Source: Oxalobacteraceae bacterium
GTDB lineage: Bacteria > Pseudomonadota > Gammaproteobacteria > Burkholderiales > Burkholderiaceae_D
NCBI GenBank assembly: GCA_013284265.1
Contig: JABTBR010000057.1
Span: forward strand, 1-41,310
DNA length: 41,310 nucleotides
Direction: 5' to 3'
Shown here: positions 31,375 to 38,701 of the stretch, in pieces
Numbering within the stretch: position 1 is the stretch's first letter
Layout: the number at the start of each line of letters is the position of its first letter
Translations under genes and position numbers: made by a program
The notes under the pieces: model-generated
Database searches by the model: none
Told to the model about the DNA's origin: nothing
Seen by the model: only the letters and a program-made list of their open reading frames with translations

Positions 31375-34203
31375 ATGTTCCATATCAAATCGCTCGAACT
31401 GGTGCACTGGGATTACTGGCAGCGCATCAAGAACATTCCGCTCGACGCCAAGATCATCACCATCGCCGGCCAGAACGGCTCCGGCAAGACCACGCTGCTC
31501 GACGCGCTGCGCACCCTGTTCGGGCTCGATTGCTCGATGGGCCGCACCTACAAGCACTATGCACGCCACTCCGGCCAGCAGACGGCCTGGCTGCGCGCCG
31601 TGGTCGACAACAAGAACGTCGGCCGCCAGCTGTCGAACCGTCCCTTCCGCAGCTCCGGTTTTTTCAGCGACGATGAAGTGACGCTGTTCTGCCAGATCCA
31701 GAAGAACGGCGGCGACTGGAAGCGCCAGTACCTGATGCGTCCGGGGAATGTGCAGATCGAGGACATCTCCGAAGCGTCCGACTGGCTGGGCGTGGAAAAC
31801 TACCGCAAGCGCCTGGCCAATGCCGGCCTGTCGCCGGCGATGGCGAAAGTGCTGGCGCTGGAGCAGGGCGAGACCGACAAGCTGTGCGAATACGCGCCGC
31901 GCCAGTTGCTCGACCTGGTGTTCCAGGTCTTCGGCGACAAGGAAGTGCTGGACGCCTACGACGAAGCCAAGCGCCACCAGCGCGACACCGAGGTGGAGCT
32001 GAAGCGCTTCGAGACCGAGCTGGAAGCGTCGAAGACCAATCTGGAAGGACTGCGCCTGCGCGTGGCCAATTACCATCAGTGGGAAGACCTGAACAAGGAG
32101 CGCCGCAATCTGCAGGAAGAAGTGCTGCCGACGCTGCAGTACCACGAGGCGCGCGAGAAGCACAACAACGTCAGCCGCCAGCTGCGCGATGCGCGCAAGC
32201 CGATGGCCCAGGCCGACCAGCAACTGAGCGAGAAGCGCAATGCGCTGGCCGCCCAGGCCAAGGCGCTGACCGAGGCGCAGCAGCACGAGACCGTGCTGGA
32301 ACAGGAATCGACCGCGCTGCAAAGCCGCCTGAGCGTGATCAATGGCAAACTCAAGCCGCTCGACAGCCTGCTGGAACAGAAGGTGCGCCTGCAAAAGCTG
32401 GCCGCCGACGCGGGCAGCGACATCGCCGAAGTGTCGCAGCAGCTGGAAGAAAAGGAAGCGGAACTGCTGCGCCAGCGCCAGGCGCGCGACGCGCTGGCGA
32501 CCCGCATCGCGGGCGAGCGCAGCACCATCGCGGCCCTGCAGGGCAAGACCGCGATGCCGGAGCCGGACGCGGTGCGCAGCATGCGCCGCGCGCTGCGCGA
32601 CGCCGGCATCGGCCACGCCATGCTGTCCGATATTATCGAAGTGACCGATGCGCGCTGGCAGGGTGCGATCGAGGGTATCCTGGGCGGCTTCGCTTCGGTG
32701 GTGCTGCTCGACAAAGCCAAGGATGCGCCGGCCGCTTACCGCCTGGCGGAGCAGGAGCGCTATCGCCACTTCATCGTGCCCGATCTGGTCACGGCGCCGG
32801 TGTCCAAGGGCAGCAGCCTGATGGCAGTGGTGAAGTTCTCGGCCCAGGTCCCGGCCTGGCTGGTGGAACAGCTGTCGCGCATCACCCGCGTCGATTCGGT
32901 GGACGAAGGCTTCAAGCTGGGTAACACCGATGAATGGATCACCCCCGAGGCTTACCACCGCGAACGCCGCGGCGGCCGCTCGCTGTTTGTGGAAGCTTCG
33001 CGCTACCGCTTCGGCTCGGCCGGCCGTACCCAGCGGATGGAAGCGATCCAGCGCGCGCTGCCGGCGCTGGAAGGGCAGGAAGATACGCTGACCCTGTCGA
33101 TCAGCAAGCTGGCCTCCGAAGTGGGCGCGCTCAAGGGCCGCATCGCCGGCGTGGACGCGGCCAAGGAACTGGCCGCACGCCAGGCCGAGTTCGACGAAGC
33201 GGCGCACAGTTCTGTTCCGCTGAAGCAGGAGCGCACCGAGGTCGGTACCCGTCTGGGCGAGCTGCAGGCATTGATCAAGAACGCCACCGTGCTGCGCACC
33301 CGCATCGACAGCGTGTGGCAGAACGCGCGCTTCTCCCTGTCCGAGGCCGAAGCCGGCCTGCGCCTGAACTACAAGCGCCAGATCGAACAGCGCGCCGATC
33401 ACGCGCGCGCGCTGCTGGAGCTGCGCCGCACCTGGCGCCATCTGCCGACCAGCTGGCGCCGTCCGGGCCGGCGCGCGCGCCTGGTCAATGAACACCAGAA
33501 TGCGCACCAGGTGTCGCTGCGCACGCACAGCCTGGAAGCCAGTCTGGCGCGCAGCGACTGGGAACTGGATGCGACCGTGATCGACCAGTATCAGCGCCTC
33601 AATGAGCAGCTGAGCGGCCGCCAGTCGGAAACCGAGGAGCGCCGCTACCAGAACAACCGCGCGATCGAAGCGACCGGCAATGCCCGTGGCGCCTATATCG
33701 AGCGGCTGCGCTATACCATCAAGACCTACAGCAAGAACATCAAGGAGCTGGGCGAGCTGGCGGGCATCGAGGTGCACTCCGATCCGGTGAAGCTGGAGAA
33801 CGACGATGTACAGCTGTCCCAGGCGGGACTGCACGTGCGCTTCAAGTTCGACGGCAAGGGCATCATCGGCATGAACGACGGCGAAGCGTCGGGCGGCCAG
33901 CAGGTGATGAAGTCGCTGGTGCTGCTGATTGGCCTGCTGAAATCGGAAGATGGTTCGGGCGGTTTCGTGTTCATCGATGAACCGTTTGCCCACCTGGATA
34001 TCCGTAACATCCAGCTGGTCGGCGAGTTCCTGAAGAACACCGACGCCCAGTATCTGATGACGACGCCGCTGACCCACAACACCGACGTCTATGATCCGTC
34101 CGAGCTGACGCTGATCACCAGCAAAAAGAAGAAGGATACGGAGTGGGCCTTGCCGATCTTTGTGCTGCAGCGGCGTGCGGCGGAAGCGGCCAAGGCGGCC
34201 TGA
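31375..34203 (+). CDS. mksB: MksB-like SMC ATPase
   Basis: This 942-residue SMC-type ATPase has a head-coil-hinge-coil-head layout. The N-terminal head carries Walker A GQNGSGKTT (from residue 32). Coiled coil (about 200-390) leads to a hinge region (about 400-520, with ALRDAGIGHAMLSDIIEV and GILGGFASVVLLDKAKDAP). A second coil (about 550-790) and the C-terminal head follow: signature EASGGQQVMK (Ser839-Gly-Gly-Gln842) and Walker B GFVFIDEPFAHLD (Asp868-Glu869). The short arms, about 940 residues in all, fit MksB/JetC rather than SMC (about 1200) or MukB (about 1480). It would entrap and extrude DNA. No mksG/jetD follows; the next gene is convergent and unrelated. A hairpin after the stop terminates the operon. 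Confidence 0.78.
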   Translation: MFHIKSLELVHWDYWQRIKNIPLDAKIITIAGQNGSGKTTLLDALRTLFGLDCSMGRTYKHYARHSGQQTAWLRAVVDNKNVGRQLSNRPFRSSGFFSDDEVTLFCQIQKNGGDWKRQYLMRPGNVQIEDISEASDWLGVENYRKRLANAGLSPAMAKVLALEQGETDKLCEYAPRQLLDLVFQVFGDKEVLDAYDEAKRHQRDTEVELKRFETELEASKTNLEGLRLRVANYHQWEDLNKERRNLQEEVLPTLQYHEAREKHNNVSRQLRDARKPMAQADQQLSEKRNALAAQAKALTEAQQHETVLEQESTALQSRLSVINGKLKPLDSLLEQKVRLQKLAADAGSDIAEVSQQLEEKEAELLRQRQARDALATRIAGERSTIAALQGKTAMPEPDAVRSMRRALRDAGIGHAMLSDIIEVTDARWQGAIEGILGGFASVVLLDKAKDAPAAYRLAEQERYRHFIVPDLVTAPVSKGSSLMAVVKFSAQVPAWLVEQLSRITRVDSVDEGFKLGNTDEWITPEAYHRERRGGRSLFVEASRYRFGSAGRTQRMEAIQRALPALEGQEDTLTLSISKLASEVGALKGRIAGVDAAKELAARQAEFDEAAHSSVPLKQERTEVGTRLGELQALIKNATVLRTRIDSVWQNARFSLSEAEAGLRLNYKRQIEQRADHARALLELRRTWRHLPTSWRRPGRRARLVNEHQNAHQVSLRTHSLEASLARSDWELDATVIDQYQRLNEQLSGRQSETEERRYQNNRAIEATGNARGAYIERLRYTIKTYSKNIKELGELAGIEVHSDPVKLENDDVQLSQAGLHVRFKFDGKGIIGMNDGEASGGQQVMKSLVLLIGLLKSEDGSGGFVFIDEPFAHLDIRNIQLVGEFLKNTDAQYLMTTPLTHNTDVYDPSELTLITSKKKKDTEWALPIFVLQRRAAEAAKAA

Positions 34204-34220
34204 TGGCCTGATGAACTACA

Positions 34221-34242
34221 CCCCCGGCGACCTTGCCGGGGG
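34221..34242. terminator. Bidirectional hairpin after the mks operon
   Basis: CCCCCGGC (34221-34228) and GCCGGGGG (34235-34242) form a perfect 8-bp stem with a 6-base loop between the stop codons of two convergent genes. No T tract follows, but position and stability fit a shared terminator. Confidence 0.65.
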
Positions 34243-34253
34243 CAGCGTGAAGC

Positions 34254-35009
34254 TTAGAGCATGAAGTAACTAGGGCCGGCGTTCCAGTTTTCGCCGGCTT
34301 TGTCATCCGCCGCGGATGCGGATACGGATGCCGATGCCGCCGGCTGCGGCCGGGACTGCGCTGGAATGCTGGTCAGCAGATCGTTCAGCTGGTCGCTGAG
34401 CGAGGTGGCGATGATATGGCCTTTGGCCTTGAGGATGGCATCCAGATAGGGCTGGCGCAGTTCCAGCAGCTCTTCCAGGTTGATGGCTTTTTCCACCCTC
34501 AGCTGCAGCGCAAAGCCGCGCAGGCCGATATTGCTCTTGATGGTCAGATTGTAAAAGTTATACACCTGCTGGAACAGCTGCGCGTCGCTCAGGCGTTCGG
34601 TCGGTTCGGCCTGGCTCACTTCTTCCTGCGGCAGCACCGCCGGGCGCTCCGCCGCAGCCGGCTTCATCGCCGGTGTCAGCATGAAGGGCGCCATCACAGG
34701 CGCGGGGGCGCGTACCGGCTCCGGCACCGCGACCGGCGCGACCGGCTCGGGGGCGACGAGCACCGGCGCGACCACCACTTCCGGCAGCACGTCAAAGCTG
34801 CGCGAGAGGACGATAAATTCCTGTTCCACCAGCTCGGCCAGCGCGCTGGCCGTCAGTCCCAATCCCAGTACATTGCGCAGCAACTCATCTTCGGGGCGGC
34901 GGCCATCGACCAGCAGCAGCAGGGTGCGCAGCCGCGGGGCGAGTTTATGGGCGCGGGTCGCGATTTCGTCGCGGCCTTTGCTGGTTTTGTCGTAAATAGT
35001 GGTTTTCAT
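34254..35009 (-). CDS. Hypothetical protein with proline-rich centre
   Basis: This 251-residue soluble protein is not one I can assign. The N-terminal third (1-75) reads like a small helical or winged-helix domain (RDEIATRAHKLAPRLRTLLL, DELLRNVLGLGLTASALAEL). Residues about 80-130 are Pro-, Val- and Ala-rich, a flexible spacer. A C-terminal helical domain follows (about 140-215, AQLFQQVYNFYNLTIKSNIG and INLEELLELRQPYLDAILKA), then a Ser- and Ala-rich tail. It converges on the mks operon with only a hairpin between. It is not a toprim or nuclease protein, so it does not fill the MksG/JetD slot. No ribosome-binding site is evident before the ATG at 35009. Confidence 0.7.
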   Translation of the reverse strand: MKTTIYDKTSKGRDEIATRAHKLAPRLRTLLLLVDGRRPEDELLRNVLGLGLTASALAELVEQEFIVLSRSFDVLPEVVVAPVLVAPEPVAPVAVPEPVRAPAPVMAPFMLTPAMKPAAAERPAVLPQEEVSQAEPTERLSDAQLFQQVYNFYNLTIKSNIGLRGFALQLRVEKAINLEELLELRQPYLDAILKAKGHIIATSLSDQLNDLLTSIPAQSRPQPAASASVSASAADDKAGENWNAGPSYFML

Positions 35010-35204
35010 CGCAAGAGGGCTAGAACTGCAGCATAAGCGTACATGAGGTCTGGATAGTTGCCGTATGGAATTTATAGGATACCACTAAACACTTGCTGAA
35101 AACCGGGGAAGTCTATCCCTTGCGCAAATTCAGTGGTGCATAAAGAATACTATTAAAGCACTATTAACGGCGCAGCGCCAGCCTCGAATGCTGCGCGGCA
35201 GCAA

Positions 35205-35729
35205 TCAGGGTTGCGGTAGGGGAGCAAGCGGCTTCTGACCGCGGCGCCAGCGCAACAGCAGCAGGTGATAGCAGGCATAGAAGGCGGCCAGCGCGGCGAA
35301 GGGCAGCACCGTCAGCGGGCTTTGGTGGAACTCCCCCGGCGGCAGCGGCGTGCCTTCGTGCATTTGCAGGTAGAGCTCGAAACCGCGGTACAGCAGGCGG
35401 CCGATGAACAGCAGCGACACCAGCATGCCCAGTTGCAGGTTGGGGGTATAGAAAAACCCTTCGCGGGTGTTCTCCAGCCGGCTCAGTTTCATATTCCACC
35501 AGCCCAGGCCCGCGCCGGCGCCCGCGCCCAGCAGCAGGGCCAGCAGTCCCAGCGGGCTGCCGAGCAGTTGCGCGGCCAGCACGCCGAGCGCCAGCGGCAG
35601 CAGCACGGCGGCGGCGTAGTGATGCCACAGCGTGGAGGGATTGCGGCCCATGAGCTTTTTCAGGCGCGAGTAGATGCGCCAGACCAGCAGCGGCAGCATC
35701 AGCAACAGCACCAGGGTAGTGATTTCCAT
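35205..35729 (-). CDS. Four- or five-helix membrane protein
   Basis: This 174-residue integral membrane protein begins with a hydrophobic helix (MEITTLVLLLMLPLLVWRIY) at the chosen start 35729. Further segments lie near residues 40-75 (AAAVLLPLALGVLAAQLL, then GLLALLLGAGAGAGLG), 95-110 (LGMLVSLLFIGRLLYRG) and 140-160. The order, including a loop RLENTREGFFYTPN before GRLLYRG, is reminiscent of CcdC/DUF1453-type membrane proteins, but I hold that loosely. It would sit in the inner membrane. The preceding in-frame codons up to 35909 have poor coding character. It is divergent from the S9 peptidase gene with a gap of about 150 bases. Confidence 0.65.
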   Translation of the reverse strand: MEITTLVLLLMLPLLVWRIYSRLKKLMGRNPSTLWHHYAAAVLLPLALGVLAAQLLGSPLGLLALLLGAGAGAGLGWWNMKLSRLENTREGFFYTPNLQLGMLVSLLFIGRLLYRGFELYLQMHEGTPLPPGEFHQSPLTVLPFAALAAFYACYHLLLLRWRRGQKPLAPLPQP

Positions 35730-35881
35730 AACAGTCCGTGTTCCGTAGGGTGCAATAAAGCAGCGATTGTAAGCGAGAATGGCGCCGGCGCGGCCGTCCG
35801 GCAGCGAAGCCGATTGACAAGCGCAGGCCTTCTCAGCACTATGAGCCGATCGCTTCTTGATCCATATCAAGGTCGCTTCAC

Positions 35882-38356
35882 ATGACGCCCAGAATTGAAC
35901 GGATGCCAATGACTTCCAGCCTGCCCCTGCTGCCTCCGACCCTCGGCCTGATGGCCGCTTCGCCCCAGGCCGGGGCTTCCAGCGGCTACCAGCTGCCGCC
36001 GGCGGCGCTGCAGGCGATCGTCGATGCGCCGCGCGCGCCGGCCCTGAGCCTGAGCCCGCGCCGCAACCTGGGCCTGCTGGTGGAAACTCCGCCGCTGCCG
36101 GGCATCGTCGAAGTGGCCCAGCCCGAGCTGAAACTGGCCGGCCTGCGCCTCAATCCGCGCACCGGCGCCGGCAGCCGCTTCTCCTTCGGCGCCAATCTGA
36201 TGCTGCTCGATGTCGACAGCGGCAAGGAAACCCAGATCCGCGGCCTGCCGCGCGCGCTGCGGGTGGCCGACCTGAGCTGGTCGCCCGACCAGCGCTATGT
36301 GGCCTTCAGCCATGTGGCTTATCTCGGCGAGCAGGGCAGTGTGGAACTGTGGCTGGTGGATGTGGCCGCGCGCAGCGCGCGCAAGGCGCTGGGCCAGACC
36401 CTGTCGTGCGCGCTGGGGCGGGGCTTCAGTTGGCTGCCCGACAGCAGCGGCATGCTGGTGCAGATCCGGCCAGCCGGCCTGAGCAAGCCGCCCGCAGCCA
36501 GCGCCGCGCCAACCGGCCCGAATCTGCAGGACAGCCAGCCCGGCGGCAGCCTGCGCCAGCTGCGCACCTATCAGGATCTGTTAAAGAACGAGGATGACGC
36601 GCGCCTGTTTGAGCACTACGTCACCGTGCAACTGGCCCAGCTCGACCTGCACGGGCGCACCCGCCCGATCGGCCGTCCCGAGCTGTACTCGCGGGTGGCG
36701 GTGGCGCCGGGCGGCCAGTATCTTCTGACCGAAACCATCACCCGTCCGTATTCCTATCTGGTGCCGGTGTCGAACTTCGGCCGCCGCATCGAGGTGCGCA
36801 GCATGGAAGCGCGCGTGCTGCAGACGGTGGCCGAGCTGCCGCTGCTTGAAGGCCTGCCGCCCGGGAACGACGCGGTGCCGGCCGGCGTGCGCCAGATCGG
36901 CTGGCGCGCCGACGCCCCGGCCACGCTGGTCTGGGCCGAGGCCCAGGATGGCGGCGACCCGGCCGTGGAGACCGAGGTGCGCGACATCGTCTACGCGCGC
37001 GCGGTGCCCTTCGACCAGGCGCCCGTGGTGCTGGCCAAACTGGCGGCGCGCTACAGCGGCATCGCCTGGGGCCGGGGCGACCTGGCCCTGTTGGTCGAGC
37101 GCTGGCACAAGACGCGCGCGGTACGCCAGTGGCGCATCGCGCCCGACAAACCCGAACGCGCGGCGCAACTGGTCTATTCCGGCTCCTACGAAGACCGCTA
37201 CAGCAGCCCCGGTTCGCCGGTGATGCGGGTCGACAGCACCGGCTACCCGCGCCTGCTGATCGGCCCGGGCGACAGCATCCTGCTCGACGGCGCCGGCGCC
37301 ACGCCGGAGGGCGAGCGTCCCTTCATCGACCGCCTGTACATCGACAGCGGCCGCAAGGAGCGCCTGTTCCAGAGCGCCGCACCGTATTACGAAAACGTGA
37401 TGGCGGTGCTGAGCGAAGACGGCAGCCGCCTGCTGACCACCCGCGAGACGCCCACCGAGCGGCCGAACTACTTTGTGCGCGAGCTGTCGCAGCCGGCCGC
37501 CAGCCAGCTGCGCGCGCTGACCAACTTCCCGCATCCGACCCCGCAGCTGAAGGAAGTGCGCAAGGAGCAGATCCGCTACCAGCGCGCCGACGGCGTGGAG
37601 CTGACCGCCACCTTGCTGCTGCCGCCCGGCTACGAGGTGCATAGCGACGGCCCGCTGCCGCTGCTGATGTGGGCTTACCCGCAGGAGTTCAAGTCGGCCA
37701 GCGCGGCCAGCCAGACCACCGGCTCGCCCTATCAGTTCAACGCGGTCAGCTACTGGGGGCCGGCGGCCTTCCTGGCGATGGGCTATGCGGTGCTGGACAA
37801 TCCCTCGTTTCCGATCGTGGGGCAGGGCGAGGTGGAGCCGAACGACAGCTATCTGCCGCAGCTGATCGCCTCGGCCGAGGCGGCGGTGGACGAGGTGCTG
37901 CGGCGCGGCGTGGCCGAGCGCCACCGCATCGCCATCGGCGGCCATTCCTATGGCGCCTTCATGGTGGCCAATCTGCTGGCGCATACGCGGCTGTTCCGCG
38001 CCGGGGTGGCGCGCAGCGGCGCCTACAACCGCACGCTGACGCCGTTCGGTTTCCAGTTCGAGGAACGCCAGTTTTGGCAGGCGCAGCAGGTGTACCAGGC
38101 GATGTCGCCGTTCAACCATGCGGACAAGATCCGCGATGCGCTGTTGCTGATTCATGGCGAGCAGGATGGCAATTCCGGCACCTTCCCGCTGCAGAGCGAG
38201 CGCATGTTCCAGGCCATCAAGGGCCTGGGCGGCACCGCGCGGCTGGTGATGCTGCCCAATGAGGCGCATGCCTACCGGGCGCGCGAGTCGATTTTGCATA
38301 TGCTGTATGAGACGCATCGCTGGCTGGATCAGCATGTGAAGAACGCCCAGCCGTAA
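35882..38356 (+). CDS. S9 family (prolyl oligopeptidase-type) serine peptidase
   Basis: This protein of 824 residues has an N-terminal beta-propeller (to about residue 550) and a C-terminal alpha/beta-hydrolase. The catalytic triad is Ser689 in GGHSYGAF, Asp762 in HGEQDGNSG and His796 in NEAHAYRARES. The start of the propeller (YQLPPAALQAIVDAPRAPAL, LSPRRNLGLLVETPPLP) and the whole layout resemble the glutamyl-endopeptidase-like S9 group found in Xanthomonas and plant plastids. Cleavage of short peptides is expected; specificity cannot be read. The N-terminus (1-35) is weakly hydrophobic and may be a signal sequence, with uncertain start (ATGs also at residues 8 and 10). AAGG lies 9 bases upstream. 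A palindromic repeat follows the gene. Confidence 0.9.
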   Translation: MTPRIERMPMTSSLPLLPPTLGLMAASPQAGASSGYQLPPAALQAIVDAPRAPALSLSPRRNLGLLVETPPLPGIVEVAQPELKLAGLRLNPRTGAGSRFSFGANLMLLDVDSGKETQIRGLPRALRVADLSWSPDQRYVAFSHVAYLGEQGSVELWLVDVAARSARKALGQTLSCALGRGFSWLPDSSGMLVQIRPAGLSKPPAASAAPTGPNLQDSQPGGSLRQLRTYQDLLKNEDDARLFEHYVTVQLAQLDLHGRTRPIGRPELYSRVAVAPGGQYLLTETITRPYSYLVPVSNFGRRIEVRSMEARVLQTVAELPLLEGLPPGNDAVPAGVRQIGWRADAPATLVWAEAQDGGDPAVETEVRDIVYARAVPFDQAPVVLAKLAARYSGIAWGRGDLALLVERWHKTRAVRQWRIAPDKPERAAQLVYSGSYEDRYSSPGSPVMRVDSTGYPRLLIGPGDSILLDGAGATPEGERPFIDRLYIDSGRKERLFQSAAPYYENVMAVLSEDGSRLLTTRETPTERPNYFVRELSQPAASQLRALTNFPHPTPQLKEVRKEQIRYQRADGVELTATLLLPPGYEVHSDGPLPLLMWAYPQEFKSASAASQTTGSPYQFNAVSYWGPAAFLAMGYAVLDNPSFPIVGQGEVEPNDSYLPQLIASAEAAVDEVLRRGVAERHRIAIGGHSYGAFMVANLLAHTRLFRAGVARSGAYNRTLTPFGFQFEERQFWQAQQVYQAMSPFNHADKIRDALLLIHGEQDGNSGTFPLQSERMFQAIKGLGGTARLVMLPNEAHAYRARESILHMLYETHRWLDQHVKNAQP

Positions 38357-38461
38357 GCGGGCCGCCGGCTGATTTGGCGGGCCGCCGGCTTATTTAGAAC
38401 CCACGGCAAAGAGCCGGGGTCTGACCCGCCGGGTCAGACCCCAGATTTCTGCCGTGGGTTT
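38357..38461. repeat. Intergenic palindromic element, copy 6, with a 20-bp direct repeat beside it
   Basis: AACCCACGGC (38398-38407) and GCCGTGGGTT (38451-38460) are the outer arms. The inner dyad is GGGGTCTGACCCG (38416-38428) and CGGGTCAGACCCC (38430-38442). Left arm type a, right arm b-like (AGATTTCT). Immediately upstream GCGGGCCGCCGGCT occurs twice (38357-38370 and 38377-38390) with a 20-base period. It follows the S9 peptidase gene. Confidence 0.9.
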
Positions 38462-38548
38462 TGGCCAGCGTGAGCGGCGCGCTGAGGTTTACCGCGAAGG
38501 GCGTAGAATGGGCTGCTGCGGCAGCTCGCCGCGCTCTGGGAGTGCATT

Positions 38549-38701
38549 ATGGACTTGCCTGATTTCCCCCCGCCGCCCGCCATCCACGCCCACCGCGCGC
38601 CCGACCCGGCCCCGGTCGACGATCCCGTGCCGGAACCGCCGCCGCACCAGCCCCACCCGGTGCCGCAGGACGATCCGGTGCCGGACCATAATCCCAGTTA
38701 G
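38549..38701 (+). CDS. Short proline-rich protein, 50 residues
   Basis: An ATG at 38549 with GGGAG seven bases upstream opens 50 codons ending TAG at 38701. The product (MDLPDFPPPPAIHAHRAPDP at its start) is rich in Pro, Asp and His and has repeated DDPVPEP/DDPVPDH motifs. Short proline-rich proteins of this kind with a good ribosome-binding site recur in betaproteobacteria, as far as I recall, but no function is known to me. It overlaps the 3' end of the convergent tamB gene by 4 bases. It is likely disordered. Confidence 0.55.
   Translation: MDLPDFPPPPAIHAHRAPDPAPVDDPVPEPPPHQPHPVPQDDPVPDHNPS

Noticed and set aside
30526..34077. Very long open frame antisense to the mks operon (more than 1,100 codons)
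   Set aside because: It is a by-product of GC-rich codon bias; the translation is low complexity and rich in His, Gln and Arg, while the plus-strand frames have clear SMC motifs and tight gene spacing.
34254..35009. MksG/JetD nuclease as fourth member of the mks operon
   Set aside because: The gene is convergent, 251 residues long, with a Pro-rich centre and no toprim-type acidic motifs.
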